A stretch of 64,000 bases of DNA from DUVY01 sp036562755 (GCA_036562755.1 DATCJN010000026.1:1-64000); one strand, 5' to 3'. Positions 33,255 to 41,499 are shown, counted from the first letter of the stretch. Notes: generated by a model from the sequence alone, not told the origin. Made by a program: numbers and translations.

Positions 33255-34385
33255 ATGAACGACTTAAATCAACAACTGGAAAGCCTGGCGTTGTTTTATT
33301 CAGTCAAGCAGGACAAAGTAATAAAAAGCCTTATGGACGCGTTAGCCGACCCCAAAAACGAACCGCTGTTTTACCACAATCTTTTAGAGAGCGGATACTC
33401 AGACGACTGGGCAGGCTATGTTTACAACCTAGCAAGATACGACCAAAACATATGGGCCAAGAGTTTGGCAAAAGGCGTCGAAATTCCGCCCCAAATAAAA
33501 CAAAGGGCTATACAAGAGCTAAAAATCCTAAAACTGCTCTCAGAGCAAACCTCAAGTTCGCTTTTTGAAAACAGCGTTTATGAATGGGGCTCTAAGAATA
33601 AATATGACTTTGACTACGATTTTCTGGCGCAAGATATCTCAAAAAAAGGCTATGGGATTTACGCTAAATACGACGCCTTTGTGTTTCAAGACAGGGAATT
33701 AATACCCATTCCCAATCCGCCTAAAATAGAGTTAAGCTCTTTAATAGGCTATCAGTCCCAAAAACAAGAGGTAATCGCCAATACTAAGGCTTTTATAGAA
33801 GGCAAACCCGCAAACAATGTTTTGCTCGCAGGCGACAGGGGTTCGGGCAAGTCTTCTACCATAATGGGCGTATTTAATATGTTTAAGGGACAGATAAAGT
33901 TAGTAGAACTGCCCTTGGCCAATATTAAAAACATTACATACTTGATTGATTTATTAAAAGACATCCCCAACCGCTTTATAATCTTTTTGGACGATTTGGT
34001 CGTAGATAAAAATAACCCCGAATTATTTTATCCGCTAAAAGCGGCTTTGGAGGGAAGCTTTTTAAATTCTAAGACCAATACATTAATATATGCCACTTCC
34101 AATAGACGACACCTGGTAAGACAAAGCCAAAAAGAAAGAGAAGACGAAATCCGCCCCAGCGAAGGCTTAGAAGACACGCTCGCCCTTTCCGACAGGTTCG
34201 GGCTTGTGGTATTGTTCCATAATCTCAATAAAGACGAATATTTAGATTTAGTGGCAGCCCTCGCTAAAATGCGCAATATACCCGTTACCGATAAACTCTT
34301 AAAAGACGCCGAAATTTGGGCGCTGGCTAAGGCCGTGCGCTCGCCCAGATCGGCCGTGCAGTTTATAAACTCGCTTGAAAGCTAA
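33255..34385 (+). CDS. DUF815 AAA+ ATPase, function unknown
   Basis: This 376-residue P-loop ATPase has Walker A AGDRGSGKSSTIMG near residues 193-206 and Walker B FIIFLDDLV near residue 241. The sensor/arginine region is TNTLIYATSNRRHLVR. This matches the widely conserved but uncharacterised DUF815 family, whose members resemble AAA+ loaders. The N-terminal 150 residues are helical. It follows the M3 peptidase with an AAGAGG ribosome site and ends in a terminator, so the two are probably co-expressed. Confidence 0.9.
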   Translation: MNDLNQQLESLALFYSVKQDKVIKSLMDALADPKNEPLFYHNLLESGYSDDWAGYVYNLARYDQNIWAKSLAKGVEIPPQIKQRAIQELKILKLLSEQTSSSLFENSVYEWGSKNKYDFDYDFLAQDISKKGYGIYAKYDAFVFQDRELIPIPNPPKIELSSLIGYQSQKQEVIANTKAFIEGKPANNVLLAGDRGSGKSSTIMGVFNMFKGQIKLVELPLANIKNITYLIDLLKDIPNRFIIFLDDLVVDKNNPELFYPLKAALEGSFLNSKTNTLIYATSNRRHLVRQSQKEREDEIRPSEGLEDTLALSDRFGLVVLFHNLNKDEYLDLVAALAKMRNIPVTDKLLKDAEIWALAKAVRSPRSAVQFINSLES

Positions 34386-34393
34386 CGAAACAT

Positions 34394-34424
34394 TAAAAAC
34401 CGCCTCTTTAGGCGGTTTCTTTTA
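34394..34424. terminator. Bidirectional terminator between DUF815 gene and prsW
   Basis: An AAACCGCC/GGCGGTTT stem with a 6-base loop has T-rich flanks on both strands, between two convergent genes. It overlaps the last codons of prsW. Confidence 0.88.
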
Positions 34425-35379
34425 TTTCAATATTTTTTTGCTCAAAGGCTTGATTGATGCCTTCTTTTATCAATTTTATTCCTATGCTCCATGCCAAAAC
34501 GGATAAGACAACGGGCACAAAGTAAATTTGAGGCAAGAGCTTGGCGCTAAAGGGCATATTCCAAACGCTGTGCAAAAGCGCGCAAAACAATATCAGCCCC
34601 GCGCCTTTTAAATAATTTTTTCTCTTAAGCAGAATAACCGCCGCGGCGCCTTCTATTGCCGCCCATATGACGTGCCCGCCCGGCGCTAAGATGCACCTTA
34701 AAAACAGCACATCCAGCATTTGCATTAAGCTGACGCTCAAAAACTCGCTGGAATAAATAATGGTCGGATAACCGCCCATATTTAAAAACATTCCCAAAAA
34801 AGCGTATCCTGCCGATTCTATGGAAGCAAATCCCCCGCCGATCGCCGCGCCCGTTAAAATTCCCCCGCAAATAGTTTTGTTCTTGCGCCTTATAAGCAAC
34901 ATTATTATAACCGCAAGCTTGGCGCTTTCTTCTACCACGCCGGTCAGCAGCGCTCCTACATAATCCAATCCTTTGTTATAACCTATCAGGTCGTGCAAAA
35001 TTAGAGTAAAAATAACGGCAAGCGCTCCGCCTATTCCAAACATCTTTATAATAGAAAAAATAGAAATATCTCTATAGACATTTAATTCAAAAAACAGCAC
35101 TATTAAAGTAAAAGGAACTATAAACGCGCCCAAAAACATCAAAGTAGGCAGCGACAAAATCCCGCCGAAAGAGCTGATGATATAAACAAGAATAAGCATT
35201 ACCGCCAGACTCAAAAAAACCCTAAAAAACAGCCACGGACGCGGCAGGGCAATTTTTTGAACATCAAAGTCGGCTATGCCGCTCAAATAGAGTTCTTGCT
35301 TTTCTGCTTTTGTCCTTGGAAGAAAAACATCGGCAAAGACGCCAAAAAAGTTAAAATCCTGGTCTTTAGTTTCTATCAT
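34408..35379 (-). CDS. prsW: PrsW-family intramembrane protease
   Basis: This 323-residue protein has about eight membrane helices. The family's catalytic signatures are visible: the EEsaK motif in LLTGVVEESAKLAVI, GGGFASIESAGYAF, HVIWAAIEGAA with its His, and LFCALLHSVWNM with another His. B. subtilis PrsW makes the first cut of the anti-sigma factor RsiW, while other homologues act in sporulation or stress. Here it follows gpr by 29 bp in the same direction, which points to a role around sporulation or germination. No anti-sigma gene is next to it. Confidence 0.9.
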   Translation of the reverse strand: MIETKDQDFNFFGVFADVFLPRTKAEKQELYLSGIADFDVQKIALPRPWLFFRVFLSLAVMLILVYIISSFGGILSLPTLMFLGAFIVPFTLIVLFFELNVYRDISIFSIIKMFGIGGALAVIFTLILHDLIGYNKGLDYVGALLTGVVEESAKLAVIIMLLIRRKNKTICGGILTGAAIGGGFASIESAGYAFLGMFLNMGGYPTIIYSSEFLSVSLMQMLDVLFLRCILAPGGHVIWAAIEGAAAVILLKRKNYLKGAGLILFCALLHSVWNMPFSAKLLPQIYFVPVVLSVLAWSIGIKLIKEGINQAFEQKNIEIKETA

Positions 35380-35408
35380 AATAATTGATTATTGACCAAG
35401 ATTAAAAA

Positions 35409-36308
35409 CTAATTCATAAGCCCTATGATATCCTTAAAAGGCAAGTCCTTATGAACAACTTGGTTTATCGCGACCGCCAAAACATAGGCGCATTTTTGGA
35501 CTATGGCGTCTATATCCTTGGGAGTTACAACAAGCTCGCCTAAGGAACTTGTCAAAATATTTGAAATCAACTTGGACTCTTGCTCTTTCGAGGGCGTAAG
35601 TTCAGGCATTTTTTCAAAACATTGCTCTATGATATCCAGCGACAATGTCGAAGCATATACTACCAACGGAGCGCCTATGGAAATCACGGGCGCGCCTAAA
35701 CTTTCTCTGTTTAACCCGAATCTATGGTTGCCCACGCCCGCTCCCGGCACTATGCCCGTATCCGTAACCTGAAAAGCCGAACTTAACCTATGGGTGCTTT
35801 TGGAAGCAAGCGCGTCGATGGTGATAATTATATCGGGCTTGACTTTTTCGGCGACGCCTTTTATTATATCGTAAGTTTCTATGCCCGTAATACCCAAAAC
35901 CCCCGGGGACAGCGCGCAAAGCGATACGCCCCAATCTTCTTGGAGATGGCGGTTGATTATTAATTTATCCACGGTCATAGGCCCTAGCGAATCCGCGGTC
36001 ATATGCTTGTTGCCCAAGCCCACCGCCAGAATAGTTTTAGGTTTTAAATCGCCTATGCAATCGTCAATTGCCCTTGAAATTTGGGAAGCGACTTTGTGAA
36101 TAAAATCCAGGTCTTTTTGATAAAACTCGTCGGCTTCAATGGTAATATATTTGCCTGCGGGCTTGTTAATTTTTTTTGAGCCGCTTTCGTTTAGAATCTC
36201 GACTTCGTATCGTCTTATGCCGTCTTTGATGCTTTCTTTTACTCTTATATCCTGGTCTTGGGCGTTTTGCAAGACCGATTCTAGCGCCATATCAGTTCTA
36301 AATTTCAT
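35409..36308 (-). CDS. gpr: GPR, germination protease (spore SASP-degrading endopeptidase)
   Basis: GPR degrades the small acid-soluble proteins of spores during germination. The N-terminal FRTDMALES matches the conserved RTDLA region at which the zymogen matures. The core shows LAVGLGNKHMTADSLGP, ITIDALASKS and GAGVGNHR. The frame continues to a TTG at 36326, but the ATG at 36308 is more usual, and neither has a clear ribosome site. Divergent from rpsT, as in Bacillus and Clostridium. Direct evidence that the organism belongs to a spore-forming line. Confidence 0.96.
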   Translation of the reverse strand: MKFRTDMALESVLQNAQDQDIRVKESIKDGIRRYEVEILNESGSKKINKPAGKYITIEADEFYQKDLDFIHKVASQISRAIDDCIGDLKPKTILAVGLGNKHMTADSLGPMTVDKLIINRHLQEDWGVSLCALSPGVLGITGIETYDIIKGVAEKVKPDIIITIDALASKSTHRLSSAFQVTDTGIVPGAGVGNHRFGLNRESLGAPVISIGAPLVVYASTLSLDIIEQCFEKMPELTPSKEQESKLISNILTSSLGELVVTPKDIDAIVQKCAYVLAVAINQVVHKDLPFKDIIGLMN

Positions 36309-36345
36309 AATTATTAGTTTGAACAAAAAAATATATAATAATCGT

Positions 36346-36374
36346 TTGCCTAAAAATCTTAAGTATGCTAAAAT
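36346..36374 (+). promoter_or_regulatory. sigma-A promoter of rpsT
   Basis: TTGCCT (36346-36351), a 17-bp spacer and TAAAAT (36369-36374), about 35 bp upstream of the GTG start of rpsT. Confidence 0.65.
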
Positions 36375-36409
36375 GTTACAGGTATTTTAAGAGAAGGAGA
36401 AGTTCATAA

Positions 36410-36844
36410 GTGCCTAATACAAAATCCGCTAAAAAAAGAGTTAAAGTTATAGCAACGAAGAACTTAAGAAATAGAATGGTAAAATCCCAAGTAAAGACCG
36501 CTATTAAGAAATTTAAAGCGGCTATCTTGTCTAACGATCCCGCCACCGCGGAAGCAATTTTGCCCGAAACTTTTTCTATCATAGATAAAGCCGCGGCAAA
36601 AGGCGTAATCCATAAAAATAACGCTTCCAACAAGAAAGCGGGTTTAGCTAAGATGCTTTCCGATTTAAAATCAGGCAAATTGGTTTTACCTTCCGTTGTG
36701 GATTATAAGACTCGCGCGGCAGAAAAGAAAGCCGCCGAAGAAAAGGCAAGACTTGAGGCAAAAGAATTAAAAGCCCAAAAGGAAGCTGAAAAAGCTGAAA
36801 AAGCCAAGAAAGCTAAAAAATCCAAGAAAGAAGACGAAGAATAA
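36410..36844 (+). CDS. rpsT: 30S ribosomal protein S20 with a long charged C-terminal tail
   Basis: Residues 1-90 are a normal bS20 (MPNTKSAKKRVKVIATKNLR at the start and VIHKNNASNKKAGLAK near the end), which binds the base of the 16S rRNA body. Residues 91-144 are an extension of mixed Lys/Glu/Ala composition (AAEKKAAEEKARLEAKELK, KAKKAKKSKKEDEE). This is likely a single charged helix or disordered tail. The total of 144 residues is far longer than the usual ~85-90. The GTG start has AAGGAGA nine bases ahead. A strong terminator follows. Confidence 0.95.
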   Translation: MPNTKSAKKRVKVIATKNLRNRMVKSQVKTAIKKFKAAILSNDPATAEAILPETFSIIDKAAAKGVIHKNNASNKKAGLAKMLSDLKSGKLVLPSVVDYKTRAAEKKAAEEKARLEAKELKAQKEAEKAEKAKKAKKSKKEDEE

Positions 36845-36850
36845 AAATAT

Positions 36851-36879
36851 CGCCCCTAAGAACTAGGGGCGTCTTTTTT
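36851..36879 (+). terminator. Terminator of rpsT
   Basis: A CGCCCCTA/TAGGGGCG stem with a 5-base loop and a TCTTTTTTA tail stands a few bases after the rpsT stop and before the convergent small membrane-protein gene. Confidence 0.92.
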
Positions 36880-36881
36880 AT

Positions 36882-37178
36882 TTAGAGAATAGAATTAAAA
36901 ACAATAAAACTAAACAACGAAGCGACAAGCAAAATCGCGGCGGTCACGGTTTCTATGTGTCTGTTTCTAACCAACTGTTTAAAGGAAAAAAATGCGCCCG
37001 CGCACAAAAACATAATCTCAAAGAGCGCGAAAATATTATAGAGCATATTATAGCCCATTAAATGCTTGTTAAACAAAAGATAAACCTGATAAATCAGCAA
37101 AAGCAAGAATGCCAATGCGGCAAACAAAACCGCTACCGAGTTATAAATATTATCGCTGGCAGTTCTATACTTAATCAT
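36882..37178 (-). CDS. Small membrane protein with three predicted helices, unknown
   Basis: This 98-residue protein is mostly hydrophobic, with three probable membrane helices (about 13-36, 45-66 and 76-97) separated by short polar loops (NKHLMGYN, KQLVRNRHIET). I recognise no family and no catalytic motif. It has an ATG with GGAG, its own promoter (37210-37238), and it converges on rpsT. It is coded by itself between lysC and rpsT. Confidence 0.6.
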   Translation of the reverse strand: MIKYRTASDNIYNSVAVLFAALAFLLLLIYQVYLLFNKHLMGYNMLYNIFALFEIMFLCAGAFFSFKQLVRNRHIETVTAAILLVASLFSFIVFNSIL

Positions 37179-37209
37179 TCAAGACTCCGTTAGTTTTATC
37201 TTCAGTTAA

Positions 37210-37238
37210 AATATAGCCTATAAAACATAACTTGTCAA
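37210..37238 (-). promoter_or_regulatory. sigma-A promoter of the small membrane-protein gene
   Basis: Minus-strand TTGACA (37233-37238), a 17-bp spacer and TATATT (37210-37215), about 32 bp before the ATG at 37178, which supports the gene being real. Confidence 0.75.
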
Positions 37239-37243
37239 TAGGC

Positions 37244-37277
37244 TTAAAAAACTCTCGCGCGAAGGAGAGTTTTTTTA
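37244..37277 (-). terminator. Terminator of lysC
   Basis: On the minus strand AACTCTC pairs with GAGAGTT around a GC-rich loop, followed by a T run, about 30 bp past the lysC stop. Confidence 0.85.
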
Positions 37278-37305
37278 AAGAAGTATTATTTTGATTATAA
37301 AAGAA

Positions 37306-38616
37306 TTATTCAACAAACGCGTGATAGATTGCCTCTATAGACTTTTCAAAGTCCTTATTATCCACGCCGATAATTATATTTAACTCGCTGCTGCCTTGGT
37401 CTATCATTCTTACGTTGATGTCGGCGTTATATAATGCCGAAAACAACTTGGCAGCAGTACCCTTTCTTTGAATCATTCCGTGACCGACGGTGGCTATAAG
37501 CGCCAAGTCGTCAAACACTTCGATATGATCCGGGTTAAGCGCCGCCTTTAATCCCGCAACCACGCTGTCTATCTTTCCGTTTATGTTTGAATTTTCTATA
37601 ACAAGTCCCAGGGTATCTATACCCGTAGGCATATGTTCTATTGAGATTTTATGCTCTTCCAATACCGACAAAGCGCGGCGGGCAAATCCCAGCTCGCTGT
37701 TCATCATGGATTTTTCGATGTTGATTACGGTAAAATTCTTTTTGCCCGCTATTCCGGTAACAATCCTTCCGTTTTTGCGATATTCTTTAGACGGAACTAT
37801 CATAGTTCCGGGGTTATCGGGCTCAAAGGTGTTTCTGATATTGATAGAGATGTCCGCAAATCTTACCGGGAAAATGGCCTCGGGGTGCAAAACGCCCGCG
37901 CCCATATAGGACAACTCTCGCAGTTCTTTATATGTAAGGCTGGATATGCTCTTAGGGTTTTTTACTATGCGGGGGTCGCACATCATAAACCCGTTGACAT
38001 CCGTCCAATTTTCGTACAGCTCTGCGTTTACAGCCCTTGCCAAAATAGCGCCCGTAATATCGGAGCCGCCGCGCGAAAATACGCAGATGCTGCCGTCGGG
38101 CTTGCTTCCGTAAAATCCGGGCACAACAACGCCTTTTTCCGCTATAGGATCAAGCGCGGCTTTGGTTAAATCGTTAGTAAGCTCGGATTCAAAGACGCCG
38201 TCTTGGGTAAACTTGATAATATCTTTAGCGTCCAAAAAGACAAAACCCATATATTTGGCTAAAATCATAGCCATTAAATATTCGCCGCGCGAGGCAGCGT
38301 AATCATAACCGGCGCCTGAGTCTATTTCTTTTCTAATGTTCTCAAACTCTTGGCTTAAGTCTATATCTATTTTTAAGTCGTCGATTATGCTTTGATAACG
38401 GGCCTTGACCTTTTCAAAAATATCCTTGCAAGAACCTTCTTTTGCGGTCTTATAGCAGTTGATTAGCATATCGGTAACTTTGTCTTGGTCTTTTAATTTG
38501 CCCGGAGCGCTAACGACGACAATTTTGCGTTTTGGATTAGCGTTAATAATGCTTACAACTTGGGAAATGCTGGAAGCATCGGCCATCGAAGTTCCGCCAA
38601 ATTTACATACTAACAT
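37306..38616 (-). CDS. lysC: Aspartate kinase with regulatory ACT domains
   Basis: This protein makes aspartyl phosphate, the first step to lysine, threonine and methionine. The N-terminal kinase motif is KFGGTSMADASSI at residues 5-17, with FYGSKPDGSICVFSRGGSDITG as ATP-binding region and NAELYENWTDVNGFM as aspartate region. The C-terminal ~140 residues form two ACT domains (NFTVINIEKSMM; LALIATVGHGM), implying feedback inhibition. Length (436) is typical of the Clostridial type. The 5' leader is short and I do not see a lysine riboswitch. It has its own terminator and stands alone. Confidence 0.96.
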   Translation of the reverse strand: MLVCKFGGTSMADASSISQVVSIINANPKRKIVVVSAPGKLKDQDKVTDMLINCYKTAKEGSCKDIFEKVKARYQSIIDDLKIDIDLSQEFENIRKEIDSGAGYDYAASRGEYLMAMILAKYMGFVFLDAKDIIKFTQDGVFESELTNDLTKAALDPIAEKGVVVPGFYGSKPDGSICVFSRGGSDITGAILARAVNAELYENWTDVNGFMMCDPRIVKNPKSISSLTYKELRELSYMGAGVLHPEAIFPVRFADISINIRNTFEPDNPGTMIVPSKEYRKNGRIVTGIAGKKNFTVINIEKSMMNSELGFARRALSVLEEHKISIEHMPTGIDTLGLVIENSNINGKIDSVVAGLKAALNPDHIEVFDDLALIATVGHGMIQRKGTAAKLFSALYNADINVRMIDQGSSELNIIIGVDNKDFEKSIEAIYHAFVE

Positions 38617-38687
38617 ATGGTCTCCAACTCAAAAAAATTTTTTTGCCTTGCAATTTTCATAAAAAACATAATACCATAAAATATATA

Positions 38688-38722
38688 AAAAAAGCTAATA
38701 TTTTAATATTAGCTTTTTTATT
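38688..38722. terminator. Terminator downstream of the DUF1015 gene
   Basis: AAAAAAGCTAATATT pairs with its complement around a 2-base loop. Symmetric A/T tracts make it usable on both strands. It lies between the DUF1015 gene and lysC, both on the minus strand. Confidence 0.85.
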
Positions 38723-38761
38723 TTTTTGAAAAAATTTATCAATATAATGATTAATAAATAT

Positions 38762-40006
38762 TTATTTTATAAATTTCGTCTCGAAATAATAGCGTTTTTC
38801 TTCCGCTTCGCCTAGCGAAAAACTCTTTTTAGGCAAGACTTTTCTGGAGGCAAGCTCTTCAAAGAACTTATCCTTAGGTATGGCGGGCATTATTATTCCC
38901 GCGCTGTCAATATTGGTCGAGACGATTTCGCGAAGGTTGTCTTCGCCGTGGATATAATCTATAGATATGCCCTCGTCTTCCAATTTAATATCATCTAGCA
39001 GCATTTGAATAGATTCTATTGCGTCCAACGGGTCGGCGGGAATGGGCACTGTAATAGAATCCTTTGAATTAAAGATAACCTGGGTTTTGCCTTCCTCGGA
39101 AGCAAATTCGGTCTTTATCCTGGACGCGAGTTTTCTAGCGTCAATGTTTTTTATTGCGCGGTGAATGGGATGGAAAGTAATGCCTTCGTCGTAAAGGTTT
39201 ACGATTTCCACAAGGGTATATCTTGCAGGATGGTTTTGGATTTGATCGGGCGGCAAGGTGCGCTTAATATTGTTCCAGTTAACTTTGGCAGCAGCCAAAG
39301 AGTGATTGCCGTCGCCCACAGCCAAAACAAAGCCTTGAGAGGACTTGCAAGTTTTTTGAACCATCTCGGGAGTGGTAATCTTTTCGAAAGCTTCTAGGAC
39401 CGCTTTTGGATTATTTACCTTATAACCTTTGACGTGTCCTCCGCCCATATTCAGCTCAAAGTCGTATATCAATTCTTTATCGGGGCTGTTGTAAGCCTCT
39501 TCGATGACTTTAAACTCGGGATCGCTCATCAAAAGCATTACGTGGGGCAATTCCAAAAGCGCCTTTTCTCTTATCTTAACCCTGGGCGGTATGCGCTCTA
39601 GGATAGTCTGTTCGGACGCGCGAATTGCCGAACAGTCAGCTATATTAAAGCTGTATTTTTCCAAATCGACGCAAACCACAAGCCCAAGCCGTCTAGGCGT
39701 ATATTTTGTAGAGCGCTCAACTAAAATCATGCCCGATTCAATCGTGTCAAAAATATCTTCGTCAACATATTTTTGCATTTCGGCGTTTATAGCGTTGATC
39801 CTTTCGGCTATTTGGCCATTTTTTAGATAAACTTCGGGCAAGATTAGCTTTAGCGCGCTGGGAGCGGCGCCTATGTAATTTTTTAAGTCTTCCCAATATT
39901 TTATTTGGGAAGTAAATATATCGCACGCTATGACCGCCCATTTATTGTAATCTATATGCTTTTTAGGTATAAGTATGGGTTGCGGAAAAATCACATTCGC
40001 GTTCAT
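38762..40006 (-). CDS. DUF1015 family protein (SerK-like)
   Basis: This protein of 414 residues is of the DUF1015 family, some archaeal members of which are ADP-dependent serine kinases (SerK). Family signatures are the N-terminal VIACDIFTSQIKYWEDL, the RLGLVVCVDLEKYSF strand and AVGDGNHSLAAAKVNW in the middle. The frame extends to a TTG at 40036, but AGAGG lies six bases before the ATG at 40006, which gives the usual MNANVIFPQP start. It follows the CdaA/CdaR-remnant unit. Serine kinase activity is possible but unproven. Confidence 0.88.
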   Translation of the reverse strand: MNANVIFPQPILIPKKHIDYNKWAVIACDIFTSQIKYWEDLKNYIGAAPSALKLILPEVYLKNGQIAERINAINAEMQKYVDEDIFDTIESGMILVERSTKYTPRRLGLVVCVDLEKYSFNIADCSAIRASEQTILERIPPRVKIREKALLELPHVMLLMSDPEFKVIEEAYNSPDKELIYDFELNMGGGHVKGYKVNNPKAVLEAFEKITTPEMVQKTCKSSQGFVLAVGDGNHSLAAAKVNWNNIKRTLPPDQIQNHPARYTLVEIVNLYDEGITFHPIHRAIKNIDARKLASRIKTEFASEEGKTQVIFNSKDSITVPIPADPLDAIESIQMLLDDIKLEDEGISIDYIHGEDNLREIVSTNIDSAGIIMPAIPKDKFFEELASRKVLPKKSFSLGEAEEKRYYFETKFIK

Positions 40007-40039
40007 GGTCATCCTCTGTAATATAATATTATTCAAAAC

Positions 40040-40174
40040 TTATAAACAAATACTTAAAAATAGCCAAAACACGAAACCGCATATTAGAGCGGCAATTTTA
40101 TATTTAATATTATACACAAAAATATAGCGCAAAATCAAAAGGAAAATGTTTTCTTCTTTCTTTTTATGAGCCAT
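40040..40174 (-). CDS. cdaR: Truncated CdaR (YbbR) remnant: 44-residue membrane anchor next to cdaA
   Basis: A 44-residue frame starts at an ATG overlapping the cdaA stop by one base (TAATG), with AGGAGAAAATA as ribosome site. It reads basic N-terminus (MAHKKKEEN), then an amphipathic stretch and a membrane helix (KIAALICGFVFWLFLSI), and stops. In Firmicutes, cdaA is followed by cdaR, whose N-terminus has just this shape before three or four YbbR domains. The YbbR domains are completely missing. Only 34 bases separate this stop from the DUF1015 start. Either a pseudogene stub or a functional mini-regulator that still contacts CdaA in the membrane. Confidence 0.6.
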   Translation of the reverse strand: MAHKKKEENIFLLILRYIFVYNIKYKIAALICGFVFWLFLSICL

Positions 40175-41010
40175 TATTTTCTCCTGCGTTTTTTGGTTTC
40201 GGCTTGGGGGACGCTAAGCCCATAAAATTCCGTCAACGTCTGATTAAGCATATCAGAATCGTAATATCTGGACAATGATCCGTTTTTGGCCACCGAGATT
40301 ACGCCCGTTTCTTCGGAGACAATTATGGTTAAAACATCGTAATTTTCGGTAATGCCGATTGCCGCCCTGTGCCGAGTGCCCAATTCTTTAGGCAGATTGG
40401 TATCTTGAGAAAGAGGCAAAAAACAGCCCGCGGCTATCAATTTATTGCCCTTTATAATAACCGCTCCGTCGTGAAGCGGAGACTTTACATTAAATATGCT
40501 CTCCAAAAGCGCGGCGCTTATTGCGGAGTTTAGTTTTACGCCGCTTTCTACTATGTGAGAGGGCACGGCGTTAGCCACCAAAACGATCAACGCGCCCGTA
40601 TTGCTCTTGGACAACGCCTGGGCGGCTTTTATCATTTCGTTGATGGCGTTATACAACTCCTCGTCAGATATTTCGGAATCCACGGTAAAATGACTGACAG
40701 TCTTTTTGGCTGTAATTAATTTTAACAAGCCCCTTCTGGTTTCGGGTATGAACGCCAAAAAGAATACCACTACGCCCGCGCACGTCAAAACCAAAGCCAC
40801 ATAATAAAGCGCAGGCATTTTTTCTTTAAAATTTAAGATAAAAAGCAAAACGACAAGATAAATCGCCACATATTTCAAAGTCCTTAACGCATTGGCGTTT
40901 TTCAAGAAAGCAAAAAGCCCGTAAAATAATAAAGCGAATACTATAATTTCCAGCGCGTCCCAACCGTTAAAGCTCTTTAAAACATCCGCAATTTTTTCCA
41001 AAAAGTTCAT
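40174..41010 (-). CDS. cdaA: CdaA, membrane diadenylate cyclase making c-di-AMP
   Basis: Three N-terminal membrane helices (about residues 20-38, 44-60 and 68-88) are followed by a DAC domain. The catalytic motifs are intact: DGA at 181-183 (in SPLHDGAVIIKG) and RHR at 213-215 (GTRHRAAIGI). Its product controls potassium, osmotic balance and wall homeostasis. In Firmicutes the usual order is cdaA-cdaR-glmM. Here cdaR is reduced to a stub, and glmM lies about 13 kb away next to uppP. A small unknown gene precedes it in the same transcript. It starts at ATG with only a weak ribosome site. Confidence 0.97.
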   Translation of the reverse strand: MNFLEKIADVLKSFNGWDALEIIVFALLFYGLFAFLKNANALRTLKYVAIYLVVLLFILNFKEKMPALYYVALVLTCAGVVVFFLAFIPETRRGLLKLITAKKTVSHFTVDSEISDEELYNAINEMIKAAQALSKSNTGALIVLVANAVPSHIVESGVKLNSAISAALLESIFNVKSPLHDGAVIIKGNKLIAAGCFLPLSQDTNLPKELGTRHRAAIGITENYDVLTIIVSEETGVISVAKNGSLSRYYDSDMLNQTLTEFYGLSVPQAETKKRRRK

Positions 41011-41031
41011 CTATTCGCCGCCGTATAATAA

Positions 41032-41271
41032 TTAGTTTAGATAATCTTCGTAAACATTGCCGTATACGGACAAAATCTTTCTAGAATTCATTATATCCAA
41101 AACGTCTTTGTTCATCTTAAACGATAAATCCAACACTTTGTCATAGTTATCATAATCGCCTTCGATGATTCTTGACGCTTCCTGATTTAGTTCCAAAGAA
41201 GTCATTTGGGCTTCTAACAATTTGGCAATGTATCCGTAATAAAACATCAAAAAATCAAACTGGACTTTCAA
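41032..41271 (-). CDS. Small acidic protein upstream of cdaA, unknown
   Basis: This 79-residue soluble, helical protein (ends in SVYGNVYEDYLN) has no family that I recognise. It starts at TTG with CGGAG eight bases ahead. A good promoter (TTGTAA-17-TATAAT at 41327-41355) lies 55 bp upstream, and cdaA follows 21 bp downstream, so it is the first gene of the c-di-AMP unit. The leader contains a small perfect hairpin (41299-41319). A role in c-di-AMP signalling is only a guess from position. Confidence 0.55.
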   Translation of the reverse strand: MKVQFDFLMFYYGYIAKLLEAQMTSLELNQEASRIIEGDYDNYDKVLDLSFKMNKDVLDIMNSRKILSVYGNVYEDYLN

Positions 41272-41326
41272 CTCCCAAACTCCGTCTTTAGGGTAATTAA
41301 TTTATCATTTAGATAAATTCATAATT

Positions 41327-41355
41327 ATTATACTAATACGCTATGTAATTTACAA
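41327..41355 (-). promoter_or_regulatory. sigma-A promoter of the small gene-cdaA-DUF1015 unit
   Basis: Minus-strand TTGTAA (41350-41355), a 17-bp spacer and TATAAT (41327-41332). Confidence 0.72.
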
Positions 41356-41413
41356 TACAAATAGGCTAAAAACGAACATAAAAATAACAACTTTTTCCAA
41401 TTATTACAAAATA

Positions 41414-41453
41414 TGACATTTTTACGGTTTTTTAGCGCGCCGTAAAAATGTCA
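41414..41453. repeat. 14-bp perfect inverted repeat between the M28 and cdaA units
   Basis: TGACATTTTTACGG (41414-41427) and its exact complement (41440-41453) enclose a 12-base AT/GC loop. The GC content of the inner part and the lack of a following T run on either strand make it unlike a standard terminator. It could be an operator, a small-RNA hairpin or the end of a lost element. Confidence 0.7.
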
Positions 41454-41472
41454 AATTAAAACAATAAAATAC

Positions 41473-41494
41473 AAAATGGTCTAAATATTTTAGG
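41473..41494 (-). terminator. Possible terminator of the comEC-holA-M28 gene row
   Basis: On the minus strand GGCCTAAA pairs with TTTAGACC (one G-T pair) followed by ATTTTGTATTTTATT, just past the M28 stop. The stem is AT-rich and weak. Confidence 0.4.
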
Positions 41495-41499
41495 CCGTG

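Noticed and set aside
36309..36409. sigma-G type promoter for gpr in the gpr/rpsT gap
   Set aside because: A CATACTT-like element is visible on the minus strand, but no matching -35 box at the right distance was found.
38617..38690. Possible lysine riboswitch before lysC
   Set aside because: The region up to the DUF1015 terminator is under 80 bases and AT-rich, too short for the conserved five-helix aptamer.
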